Part shown: positions 1 to 7,433 of the stretch, piece by piece
Numbering within the stretch: the first letter of the stretch is position 1
Layout of the letters: each line of letters opens with the position of its first letter
NCBI GenBank assembly: GCA_041687295.1
Contig: JAWLCG010000229.1
Coordinates: 1-7,995, forward strand
Direction of reading: 5' to 3'
Source of the DNA: JAWLCG01 sp041687295
GTDB taxonomy: Bacteria > Planctomycetota > Phycisphaerae > SM23-33 > FEN-1343
Length of the DNA: 7,995 nucleotides
The notes under the pieces: generated by a model
The model's database searches: none
What the model was told of the DNA's origin: nothing
Seen by the model: only the letters and a program-made list of their open reading frames with translations
Made by a program: the position numbers and the translations under genes

Positions 1-3000
1 GCCGGCAGCGCCACCGAGACCGACACGATTACCTTCGACCTGCCCGCACTGCAGGCCCAGGCCGGCCTGGGCAACCCCCTGGTCATCACGCTGACGGGCC
101 CGAGCCTGGCGATCCTCGACGACCTGCACATCCTCGGCCCCGGGGCCGGTGTGCTGACGGTGGACGGGGCGGGGGCCGATGCCGTCTTCGAGATCACGCA
201 CACCGGCGGCGGGGCCGTCTCCGGCCTGACGGTCACCGGCGGGCGGATTGCGGGGATCTCCAACCGGGGCCCGTCGCTCGTGCTGAGCGACCTGGTGGTC
301 TGCGACAACCTCTGGGGCGGCGTGACCAACGCCGGGGGCATGACGCTGACCAACGTGGCGGTGGTCGACAACGGGGGCATCGGCCTGGACAACAGCCTGT
401 ACGGCGATCTGACGGCCATCCACGTGACCCTGGCCGGCAACGGGGGCGTGGGCCTGCGCAACGAGGTCATGGCAATCACGCAGGGGACGCTCACGCTGCG
501 CAACAGCATCGTGGCCCTCAATGGCCAGACCTACGGGGTGGCCGAGCTGAGTGGGCCGTTCAGCGGCGAGCGGAACCTGATCGGGATCGATCCGGTCTTC
601 GCCGACCCCGCCAACGGCGACTACAGGCTCACGGGCCTGAGTCGGGCCCTCAACCGCGGCGATAACAGCCTGGCGGTGGACGCCGCCGGGGCGCCGCTGG
701 CGTTGGACCTGGCCGGCCAGGCCCGGGTGGTCGGCGGCGCGGTGGACCTGGGGGCCCACGAGTACGCAGCCCTGCCCGATGCCGGCCTGGAGGCCCCGTC
801 CCTCATCGTGACGACCCTGGAGGACGTGGTTGACGCAGCCGACGGGCTGACCTCGCTCCGCGAGGCCCTGGCCCATGCGGCCGTGGGGGATGTCGGCTCG
901 ACGGTCACCTTCGCCGCCGGCCTGGGCGGGGGCCGGCTGCTGCTGGGCGGCCAGGAGCTGTTCATGCACGGATCGGTCACGATCGATGCCCTGCCGGTCG
1001 GCGGGCTCACGCTGGACGCCAACGGCGCCAGCCGGGCGATGAACATCGCCCGCACGGACGTGGCGGTTTCGCTGAGGGGCCTGACGATCACCGGCGGGGC
1101 GGTCTCCGGCGTGGGTGCGGGCATCCGCAACACGGGCAGTCTGGACCTGTACCAGGTGCACGTGACGGGCAACGCGGCGGGCTCGGCCAGCGGCGAGCGG
1201 GGCGGCGGGGGCATCTGGAGCTCCGGCACGCTGACGATGGACCAGGTGACCGTCAGCGACAACACGGCCCAGGGCGAGGGGGGCGGCATCCGCATCCAGG
1301 GCGGCACGGCCAGCGGGACGGACATCGTGTTGAGCGGCAACACCACCAACGGCGCCACGCTCCGCGGCGGCGGCCTGTACGTGGCGGCGGGCACCACCAC
1401 GCTCACCCGCGCGACCGTCACCGGCAACGCCGCCATCGGCAACTACGCCGACGGCGGCGGCCTGGCCAGCGGCGGGGGCTGGCTGACGCTCGTGGACGCG
1501 CTGGTCGAGGGCAACACCGCCGACGACGACGGCGGCGGCATCAGCTGCACCATCGGCCGGGTGCGGATGACCAACGTGACCGTCCGGAACAACTCGGCCG
1601 TCGGGGAGGGCGGCGGCGTGTTCAACCAGGGCACCGTGACGATGGCCAACGTCCTGCTCATGGGCAACACGGCGGGGGAGGACGGCGGCGGGCTCTTCAC
1701 GAGCGGCTCGGCCAGCCTGGCCCACGTCACCATCGTCGCCAACGCGGGCTACCGCGGCTCAGGCATCTATGGGACCGCCCAGCTCAACAACAGCATCGTG
1801 GCCCTGAACTTCAACGGCGACAAGCCCAACGACCTCGACGGCAACCCCGTGGGCACGCGCAACCTGATCGGCATGGACCCCGGCTTCGTGGACCCCTCCG
1901 CGGGCGACTACCGCCTGCGGGCCACCAGCGTCGCCGTCGACCGCGGCGATGCGGCGCTCTCGCTCGACGTCGACGGCGCGCCGCTGACGGTCGACCGGGA
2001 CGGCCAGCCGCGCAGTGCCCATGGGGGCGTCGACATCGGCGCCTTCGAGTACCACGGCACGCTGGCCGGGGCCGTCGAGGCGCCCTCGGCGGTCGTGACG
2101 ACGCTGCTGGACGCCGTCGACGCCTCCGACGGGCAGATCACGCTGCGCGAGGCCCTGTTCTACGTCGGCCTGGGCCTGGCCGGCCCGGCCGTCAGCTTCG
2201 ACCCGTCCCTGGCGGGCGCCCGCCTCGTCCTGGCGGGCCGGGAGCTGGTCGCCGGCAGCGACGTCACCGTCACCGCCCCGGCCGGCGGGCTGACGATCGA
2301 CGCGGCGGGCGCCAGTCGCGTGCTGGCCGTGGGCGGCGGCTCGCCGGACGTGACGCTCGAGGGCCTGACCCTCACCGGCGGCCGGGCCAACGTCGGCGGG
2401 GCGCTGTTCATGAACAGCGACGGCACGCTGACGCTGACCGGCGTGACCCTCGAGGGAAACCTCGCCGCCGGCACCAACGCCCGCGGCGGCGGCATCTACC
2501 TGCTCAGCGGCACGCTGGCGATCGACGCCAGCACCCTCCGCGACAACACCGCCGACGGCGGCACCGCCAGCCCCGGCCGGGGCGGCGCGATCTACGCCCA
2601 TGCCCGCCAGCTGGTGCTCAGCGACTCGACCTTCCGCAACAACACCGCCACCGGCTCGGCCGGCCAGGGCGGGGCCCTCTACACCTACGCCCACGGCACG
2701 ATCACCGGCGTGACCTTCCAAACCAACACCGCCAAGAACGCCGGCGGGGCGGTCTACATGGCCGGCACGTACTATGGCCCGCTGACGCTGGCCAACGTGA
2801 CGGTCAGCGGCAACACGGCCTCCCAGGGTGGGGGCGTCTACGTGGCGGCCGGTACGATGAATATGGTCAACGTCACCGTCAGCGACAACCGCGCCGACAC
2901 CGCCGGCGGCGGCATCCAGACCGAGGGCAGCCGGGCCTACCTGACAATGCACAACACGCTGGCCGCGGGCAACACGGCCGGTGCCTACGCCAGCCCGCAG

Positions 3001-4216
3001 GACCTGCGGGGCCCGGTGCAGTCGGCCAGCTCGTACAATTTCGTCGCTGCCGCCTACATGAGCACCGGCCTGAGCAATGGGGCCAACGGCAACCGCGTGG
3101 GCACTCCCGGGGTGCCGCTGCAGGCCCGTCTGGGCCCGCTGGCCGACAACGGCGGGCCGGCCTGGACGCACGCCCTGCTGGCCGGCAGCCCGGCCATCGA
3201 CGCCGGCAGCAACGAGCGGGCGGCCGAGGTCGGCCTGGATGCTGACGCCCGCGGCCTGGCGTGGTTCGACGGCGACGGCGACGGCACGGCCCGCGTGGAC
3301 ATTGGCGCCTTCGAACTCCAGTCGGCCCAGCCGGGGCCGGGCATCCTGGCCGCCCACGTGTTCTACAACAACAGCGTGATGGACGGCTATGACCCGGCCG
3401 CCGGTGAGGCGGACGACGCAGCCATCGACCCGCTCAAGCAGCCCCTCTGGCCCGGCGAGTCCGTCTCGCCGGCCAGCATCACCAGCTACGCCCGCGGCCT
3501 CAATGGCCTGATGCTCGACCTGACCGGCCTGGACGGCCACGCGGTGACGGCGGAGGATTTCGCCGTCCGGGTGTGCACCGACGGGCTGGAGTGGCAGACC
3601 GGGGCCGGCGCCGGCCGTCAGCGTCCGCGCGGGCGCGGGCCTCGACGGCAGCGACCGCGTGACGCTCACCTGGCCCGATGGGGCCATCGTCGATGGCTGG
3701 CTGGAGCTGACCGTTCAGACCCGCCTGGGCCTGGACCAGCCGCAGGTCCTTCGCCTGGCCAACCTGCGGGGCGACGCCAACGGCGACGGCGTCGTCGACG
3801 ACCGCGACCTCAACCTCCTGCTGAGCCATTGGGGCTCGCAGGCGGCCACACCGGCCGGCGGCGACGCCACTGGCGATGGCCAGGCCGACGACCGCGACCT
3901 CAGCGTCCTGCTGGGCAACTGGTCGGCCTCGCTGGCCCAACTGCCCGCTGTCCAGGCGGCCCCGGCCGACGTGCTGGCCGCCCCGGCCCCGCTGGCCGAG
4001 GGCGTCCTGGCCCGTGACGGGGCCGCTGAGCCTCAGCCTCTGCCGATCGGCCGGCCGAGGACGCCGGCCCCGGCGGCCCGGGCGTCGCGGCTGACCGGCG
4101 AGGGCCCGGCCCCGACGGCCCCCGCGCCGGCCGAGGTGACCCCCGGCCGAGTGATCGAGAACATCGACAGCGACTGGTACGCCGGCCTGGTCGACCTGCT
4201 CGCCGTCGCCCCGTAG
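1..4216 (+). CDS. Giant secreted beta-helix repeat protein with dockerin (5' partial, apparent frameshift)
   Basis: The frame is open from the first base, so the start and signal peptide lie upstream; about 1404 residues are visible once the frameshift is repaired (residue 1 = base 1). The protein is a chain of short Gly/Asn/Thr-rich rungs (GNTA, GGGI) expected of a right-handed parallel beta-helix. CSLREA-type motifs (TTLEDVVDAADGLTSLREAL and a second near residue 698) open the repeats. NLIGxDPxFxDPxxGDYRL motifs near 192 and 621, ending VDxGAxE, match choice-of-anchor Q modules. FxxN and GGA[LV] motifs (878-918) resemble chlamydial Pmp repeats. Residues from about 1118 form a planctomycete pre-dockerin module (VFYNNS), interrupted by the frameshift. 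Two dockerin loops and a Pro/Ala-rich tail of about 95 residues follow. The likely role is a secreted or surface-anchored adhesin or structural protein; no catalytic site is visible. Ligand and anchoring partner are unknown. The stop used is at 4214-4216. Confidence 0.85.
802..2091 (+). repeat. Internal protein repeat module B (CSLREA to anchor-Q end)
   Basis: This is a complete module of about 430 residues. It opens with the CSLREA-type motif at residues 268-290, continues with GLTLDANGASR and LRGLTITGG, runs through beta-helix rungs, and ends with an NLIGMDPGF segment and VDIGAFEYHG. The spacing between CSLREA starts (802 to 2092) is 1290 bases. The spacing between NLIG motifs (574 to 1861) is 1287 bases, which supports a duplicated unit. 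The window opens inside an earlier copy, module A. Confidence 0.8.
2092..3318 (+). repeat. Internal protein repeat module C (CSLREA to anchor-Q end)
   Basis: It opens with VVTTLLDAVDASDG...TLREAL and repeats the same early landmarks as module B (GLTIDAAGASR, LEGLTLTGG). Its closing segment differs: instead of the NLIGxDP motif it carries the longer version LGPLADNGGPAWTHALLAGS followed by PAIDAG, ending VDIGAFELQ. It contains the clearest Pmp-like FxxN/GGA[LV] pairs (FRNN 878-881 with GGAL 890-893; FQTN 906-909 with GGAV 915-918). Confidence 0.75.
3598..3605 (+). other. Apparent frameshift site in the surface-protein gene (extra G in a G4 run)
   Basis: Upstream, frame 1 reads a sensible module ending DGLEWQT. 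Immediately after, frame 1 becomes Arg/Pro/Gly-rich nonsense and stops at 4015-4017. Frame 2 from 3602 instead reads GPAPAVSVRAGAGLDGSD and then the continuation of the same module (DRVTLTWPDGAI) and the dockerin. Frame 2 has a TGA at 3545-3547, so the shift must fall after that. Removing one G from GGGG at 3601-3604 joins the two halves cleanly. It could be an assembly or sequencing error, a real recent mutation or, less likely, programmed slippage. Confidence 0.85.
3770..3925 (+). other. Dockerin type I-like pair of calcium-binding loops
   Basis: Two 30-residue-spaced copies, read in frame 2, start GDANGDGVVDDRDLNLLLSH and GDATGDGQADDRDLSVLLGN. Each fits the DxNxDGxxxxxD loop, with Thr replacing Asn in the second copy, followed by a short helix ending in W. 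Dockerins bind cohesins in clostridial cellulosomes. In planctomycetes they are common on secreted proteins without an obvious cellulosome, so the partner is unknown. The pair is not at the extreme C-terminus: about 95 Pro/Ala-rich residues follow. Confidence 0.85.
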
Positions 4217-4309
4217 GCCGCGAGCCCCTCGAGCGTGCACGTTGGCCGTGTCGTCTGGCCCAAGCCCACGGAAGGCATTCCTGCCATATCTACACAAGTC
4301 CAAGGGGCC

Positions 4310-4330
4310 GCCATGCCCGGTGGGCGTGGC
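4310..4330. repeat. 9-bp hairpin with GGT loop, possible terminator of the surface-protein gene
   Basis: GCCATGCCC (4310-4318) pairs with GGGCGTGGC (4322-4330), with one G-T wobble, around a three-base GGT loop. It lies 93 bases after the stop codon at 4216. No T-run follows, so intrinsic termination is uncertain; it may simply be another palindromic repeat. Confidence 0.4.
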
Positions 4331-4410
4331 TGCGCTGTCTGGAGCCGCATCTTCGGGCGTCTGCTCGTCAGTCGCACCGCCCCATGGAGGCGCAGGGCGC
4401 GAGCGCAGTA

Positions 4411-4488
4411 TGGAGTGCGGCGGCTTGACGCCGCTTTGGCTGGCTCTGTCGCAAGCGATCCAAAGCGGCGTCAAGCCGCCGCACTCCA
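4411..4488. repeat. BIME-like element: two perfect 29-bp inverted REP-like arms
   Basis: Bases 4411-4439 are the exact reverse complement of 4460-4488, 29 of 29, around a 20-base centre. Each arm has its own hairpin: GCGGCG (4417-4422) with CGCCGC (4429-4434) in the left arm, and GCGGCG (4465-4470) with CGCCGC (4477-4482) in the right. The left arm has GGAG (4412-4415) just outside its hairpin, mirrored as CTCC at 4484-4487. Known REP units combine a short hairpin with a 5' tetranucleotide and occur as inverted pairs called BIMEs. The RAYT downstream supports this reading, but copy number in the genome is unknown. It could also act as a transcription barrier. Confidence 0.7.
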
Positions 4489-4511
4489 AAAGGGCGGTCC
4501 GCCGATCTCCT

Positions 4512-4587
4512 GCGTTCGTGCCATTCGTGTTGATCCCCTGTACCTGGAGGAGTCCAGCGGGGCAGGCGAAGACTTGGCCACGAACGC
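4512..4587. repeat. Imperfect long-loop inverted repeat
   Basis: GCGTTCGTGCCA (4512-4523) is the reverse complement of TGGCCACGAACGC (4575-4587) except for one extra C, with 51 bases between. Inside, CTGGA (4544-4548) can pair with TCCAG (4553-4557). Function is unknown; it may be a second, more decayed palindromic repeat. Confidence 0.4.
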
Positions 4588-4660
4588 CGTAGCCACGCCA
4601 CCGGGGCGCTCTTTGCTGTCCGGAGACGCCGTAAACCCGGCCGACCATGGCGGGGGCTAC

Positions 4661-4689
4661 TTCAAAGCTTGAACGATCTCGGGTATAAC
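4661..4689 (+). promoter_or_regulatory. Candidate sigma70-type promoter for the sugar kinase/pyrophosphorylase gene
   Basis: TTCAAA (4661-4666, 4 of 6 to TTGACA) and TATAAC (4684-4689, 5 of 6 to TATAAT) are separated by 17 bases in an AT-rich patch unusual for this window. Transcription would start near 4696, giving a leader of about 28 bases. A better-looking TTGAAC at 4669 is only 9 bases from the -10 and was not used. Confidence 0.5.
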
Positions 4690-4713
4690 GGGGCCCGGGC
4701 GGGGGTGGCGGCT

Positions 4714-4717
4714 GGAG
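4714..4717 (+). promoter_or_regulatory. Ribosome binding site GGAG
   Basis: GGAG lies 6 bases before the ATG at 4724. The overlapping AAGGA (4720-4724) would instead sit 5 bases before the ATG at 4730. The start is therefore either of the first two Met codons, a two-residue difference. Confidence 0.55.
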
Positions 4718-4723
4718 TAAAGG

Positions 4724-7177
4724 ATGAGTATGCACGGCAGCGACATGGTGTGCGTGATCCTCGCCGGCGGGCGGGGCAAGCGGATGGCCTCGACGGAGCG
4801 GCACAAGGTGTGCTTCGCGGTGGCGGGCGTGCCGGCGATCGTGCGGGCGATCGAAACCTACAAGGCGGCCGGCCTGCGACGGTTCCTGGTCGTCGTCGGG
4901 CAGATGGCCGAGCAGGTGATGGCCACGGTGTCCGCCCATCATCCGGAGGTGTGCTTCGTCCACCAGCCGAGCCCTCGCGGCACGGGCCATGCCGCCCTGG
5001 TCGCGGCCGAGGCCCTGGCGGCCCAGGGCTTCCGCGGCGACGTCCTGGTGACCATGGGCGACAAGGTGACCCGCCGCGAGATCGTCCGCCGGCTGGTGGA
5101 TCGCTTCGTCGAGGCCCGGGCCGAGGCCGTGCTCGCCGCCATTCCCAAGGCCGCCGAAAGCTCGGCCGGTCGCGTCGTCACCGACTCGGCCGGGCGGGTG
5201 CTGGGCATCGTCGAGGCGCCGGACCTGGCGCGGTTGGCCCAGGCGGGCCAGCGGCTCGAGCTGGGCGGGCGCAAGCTCACCGCCGACCAGATCGAGCGGA
5301 GCAGCGACACGGTCAACGGCTCGCTGTACGTCTTCCGCTTCGACCCGCTCTACGACGCCCTGCGGGGCCTGGGCGACGCGAACGCCCAGGGCGAGCTCTA
5401 CCTGACGGACACGATCGAGGCGCTGGCCCCCCGCGGGCGGGTGGTGGCCGAGACCATCGAGGACCCCGACGATCTGATGGCCTACAACACGCCGGCCGAG
5501 CTGCTGGCGATCGAGGAGGTCCTGCGGGCGCGCGAGGGTGGCCCCCGCGTCGTGCCGGCCCAGGCCCCCGAGCCCGCCGCCGATCGCTACCGCCCGGCCA
5601 AGGACTGGCTGGGTCGGCTGGAGGCGAACCGCCCCGCCCTGCGCAGGGCCCTGGCCGAGCTGTACGGCGCCGACGGCGAGCTCGTCGAGGACCGCCGGCG
5701 GGCCCTGATCGAGCTGGTGCGGGCCTTCATCGACCGCCACGGCCCGGCCCGGCCCATGATCCTGGCGCGGGCGCCCGGGCGGATCAACCTGATGGGCCGA
5801 CACGTCGACCACCGCGGCGGGTTCGTCAACGTGCTGGCGATCAACCGCGAGGTGCTGCTGGCCGCCGGCCGGCGCGACGACGACCGCGTGAGCCTGGCGA
5901 ACCTCCAGCCCGACCGCTTCGCCGACCGCGAGTTCCGCATCGGCGAGCTGCTGGCCGACGCGAGCTGGGCGGACTGGATGGACTTCGTCGACTCGCCCGT
6001 CGTCCGCCAGGTGCTGGACTACATCCCCGGCGACTGGAGCCACTACGCCCGGGCCCCGCTGCTGCGCCTGCAGCACGAGTGCCGCCACACCGCCCTGCGG
6101 GGCATGGACTGCGTGGTGGGCGGCAACATCCCGATGGGGGCGGGGCTCTCGAGCAGCTCGGCGCTGGTGGTGGCCTTCGCGGAGGCGGCCGTCGCCCTCA
6201 ACGGCCTGTCCGTCACGCCGCGCGACTTCATCGACCTGTGCGGCGAGGGCGAGTGGTTCGTCGGCTCGCGGGGCGGCTCGGCCGACCACGCCGCCATCCG
6301 CACCGGTCGGGCCGGCTACGTCAGCCGAATCGGCTTTTTCCCCTTCCGCCTGGCCGGCGAGGCCCGCCTGCCCGAGGGGCTCAGCGTGGTCATCGCCCAC
6401 AGTGGCACCCAGGCGGTCAAGAGCGCGGGGGCACGCGACACCTTCAACCAGCGCGTCGCCTGCTACGAGATCGCCCAGATGCTGCTGGGTCAGCTCTGGC
6501 CGCCGGCCGCCGGCGCCAGGCACCTGCGCGACCTCACGCCCGACCACCTGGGCCTTCGGCCCGGCGAGATCTACCGCGCCCTGATGCGCCTGCCCCATCG
6601 GCCCCGCCGGGCGCAGCTGCGCAAGCTCGTCGCCCCAGCCAACCGCGAGCGGCTCGAAAGGCTCTTCAGCAGCCACCGCGACCTGGGGCCCTACGACCTC
6701 CGCGGCGTGAGCCTCTACGGCCTGGCCGAGTGCATGCGGAGCGAGCGCTTCGCCGCCCAGCTCGACGCCGGCGACCTGCAGGCCGTCCGCGACGCCATGG
6801 TCACCAGCCACCTCGGCGACCGGATCGTCCACTTCGACGCCGACGGCGTGGTCCACCCCTGGACGCCGCGGCTCACCGACGCCGCCCTGCGCAAGCTCGC
6901 CCAGGCCGACGCCGACGTGGCCGGCCAGCCCGGCTGCTACGCCTGCAGCGTCGAGGCCGTCGACGAGCTGGTCGACCTGTCGCTCCGCGTGCCGGGCGTC
7001 ATCGGCGCCCAGCTGGCCGGCGCGGGCCTGGGCGGCTGTATGATGGTGCTCGTCCGCACCGACGCCGTCGAGCCCCTCCAGCAGCGCCTGGCCGAGGCCT
7101 TCTACAAGCCCCGCCGCCTCGACTTCGCCGCCCACGTCTGCCGCCCCGTCGCCGGCGCCGGCCTGCTGGCCCTGTAG
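4724..7177 (+). CDS. Bifunctional sugar nucleotidyltransferase / galactokinase-family GHMP kinase
   Basis: This 817-residue fusion probably makes an NDP-sugar from a free sugar in the cytoplasm: kinase to sugar-1-phosphate, then nucleotidyl transfer. Residues about 8-265 are a GlmU-like NTP transferase: LAGGRGKRM (13-21), K28, GTGHA (86-90), metal-binding-type GD (112-113), NGSLYVF (198-204) and ELYLTD (224-229). Residues about 290-817 are a galactokinase-type GHMP kinase: APGRINLMGRHVDHRGG (350-366), phosphate loop PMGAGLSSSS (470-479), probable catalytic Asp521 in SADH, and GAGLGG (766-771). The galactokinase GEHxD motif reads GRHVD here: Arg359 replaces the Glu, while Arg353, His360 and Asp362 are kept. 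The substrate is thus probably not plain galactose. The layout, pyrophosphorylase then kinase, parallels the Bacteroides FKP fusion, but the kinase belongs to the galactokinase branch. NTP preference is unknown. The gene appears monocistronic. Confidence 0.85.
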   Translation: MSMHGSDMVCVILAGGRGKRMASTERHKVCFAVAGVPAIVRAIETYKAAGLRRFLVVVGQMAEQVMATVSAHHPEVCFVHQPSPRGTGHAALVAAEALAAQGFRGDVLVTMGDKVTRREIVRRLVDRFVEARAEAVLAAIPKAAESSAGRVVTDSAGRVLGIVEAPDLARLAQAGQRLELGGRKLTADQIERSSDTVNGSLYVFRFDPLYDALRGLGDANAQGELYLTDTIEALAPRGRVVAETIEDPDDLMAYNTPAELLAIEEVLRAREGGPRVVPAQAPEPAADRYRPAKDWLGRLEANRPALRRALAELYGADGELVEDRRRALIELVRAFIDRHGPARPMILARAPGRINLMGRHVDHRGGFVNVLAINREVLLAAGRRDDDRVSLANLQPDRFADREFRIGELLADASWADWMDFVDSPVVRQVLDYIPGDWSHYARAPLLRLQHECRHTALRGMDCVVGGNIPMGAGLSSSSALVVAFAEAAVALNGLSVTPRDFIDLCGEGEWFVGSRGGSADHAAIRTGRAGYVSRIGFFPFRLAGEARLPEGLSVVIAHSGTQAVKSAGARDTFNQRVACYEIAQMLLGQLWPPAAGARHLRDLTPDHLGLRPGEIYRALMRLPHRPRRAQLRKLVAPANRERLERLFSSHRDLGPYDLRGVSLYGLAECMRSERFAAQLDAGDLQAVRDAMVTSHLGDRIVHFDADGVVHPWTPRLTDAALRKLAQADADVAGQPGCYACSVEAVDELVDLSLRVPGVIGAQLAGAGLGGCMMVLVRTDAVEPLQQRLAEAFYKPRRLDFAAHVCRPVAGAGLLAL

Positions 7178-7295
7178 ACGATCTTCGAACTGCGGCGTGG
7201 CCTTGGCGAAGCCCGGAGGCGGTGGCGATGGCGGCAGCGATCGCCTATCCGGAGAAGTGTGTCGTGAGGAACTCGCGGGGCGACTGGATGGGCAG

Positions 7296-7310
7296 TTCCC
7301 CGGTGGGGAA
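7296..7310. repeat. Short hairpin after the sugar kinase gene
   Basis: TTCCCC (7296-7301) pairs with GGGGAA (7305-7310) around a GGT loop, about 120 bases past the stop at 7177. There is no T-run, so a terminator role is weakly supported. Confidence 0.3.
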
Positions 7311-7325
7311 ATCCCTGGCGTTGCG

Positions 7326-7380
7326 GGTGACTAAACCCGGACTAGACCCGGTAAACCCGGGTAAACCCGGGACAGTCACC
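7326..7380. repeat. TAAACCCGG direct-repeat cluster bounded by GGTGACT/AGTCACC
   Basis: Four near-identical units occur in a row: TAAACCCGG (7332-7340), TAGACCCGG (7343-7351), TAAACCCGGG (7352-7361) and TAAACCCGGG (7362-7371). They are enclosed by a perfect 7-bp inverted repeat, GGTGACT (7326-7332) and AGTCACC (7374-7380). The period of 10-11 bases is one DNA helical turn, as expected of stacked protein sites. The cluster ends 53 bases before the RAYT start, so it may be a binding or end sequence of that transposase or an operator for it. Another TAAACCCGG lies at 4632-4640. Confidence 0.65.
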
Positions 7381-7398
7381 TATTTAGGACCTTGCCAC

Positions 7399-7427
7399 TT
7401 GACGCGCCCGTTGCCGGGCGGTAGGTT
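7399..7427 (+). promoter_or_regulatory. Weak candidate promoter for the RAYT gene, possibly leaderless
   Basis: TTGACG (7399-7404, 5 of 6) is followed after 17 bases by TAGGTT (7422-7427, only 3 of 6). This would start transcription at about the ATG, and no good ribosome binding site is visible, which is consistent with a leaderless or poorly expressed gene. The spacer holds a 6-bp hairpin, CGCCCG (7405-7410) with CGGGCG (7415-7420), which could be an operator. Confidence 0.35.
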
Positions 7428-7433
7428 TTGGCC

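Larger units (their letters stand above)
4217..4723. other. Palindrome-rich noncoding spacer between the surface protein and sugar kinase genes
   Basis: No convincing gene is seen. Short open frames here cross the palindromes and have no recognisable protein features. The spacer holds three inverted repeats (4310-4330, 4411-4488, 4512-4587), two TTCGTG copies with a 9-base period (4515-4520, 4524-4529), one TAAACCCGG (4632-4640) and a promoter candidate at its end. It looks like a landing zone for small palindromic repeats. Confidence 0.7.

Noticed and set aside
1080..2960. Recurring short motifs such as those encoding GNTA and GGGI, which might suggest a CRISPR or DNA repeat array
   Set aside because: The spacing is irregular, the copies are diverged at the DNA level and they stay in frame; they are beta-helix rungs of the encoded protein.
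3659..4216. The dockerin frame as a separate 185-residue gene
   Set aside because: Its sequence continues a module begun in frame 1 upstream and the frame is coding-like from 3602, before the apparent start. It is the C-terminus of the large protein after a frameshift.
4235..4672. Small open frames within the spacer (about 77-145 codons on both strands)
   Set aside because: They read through the perfect inverted repeat, so they encode mirrored repeats, and show no domain features or good ribosome binding sites.
4669..4689. TTGAAC with TATAAC as a promoter pair
   Set aside because: The boxes are only 9 bases apart, too close for a sigma70-type promoter; TTCAAA at 4661 gives the correct 17-base spacing.
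3500..7135. A 1211-codon open frame on the minus strand
   Set aside because: It lies antisense to the well-supported kinase fusion, crosses the palindromic spacer and the end of the surface gene, and has Ala/Gly/Arg/His-rich composition with no recognisable domain. Long antisense frames are expected at this GC content.
7178..7325. Possible short gene between the kinase and the RAYT
   Set aside because: No frame here has a plausible start with a ribosome binding site plus a recognisable product; only a short hairpin is seen.
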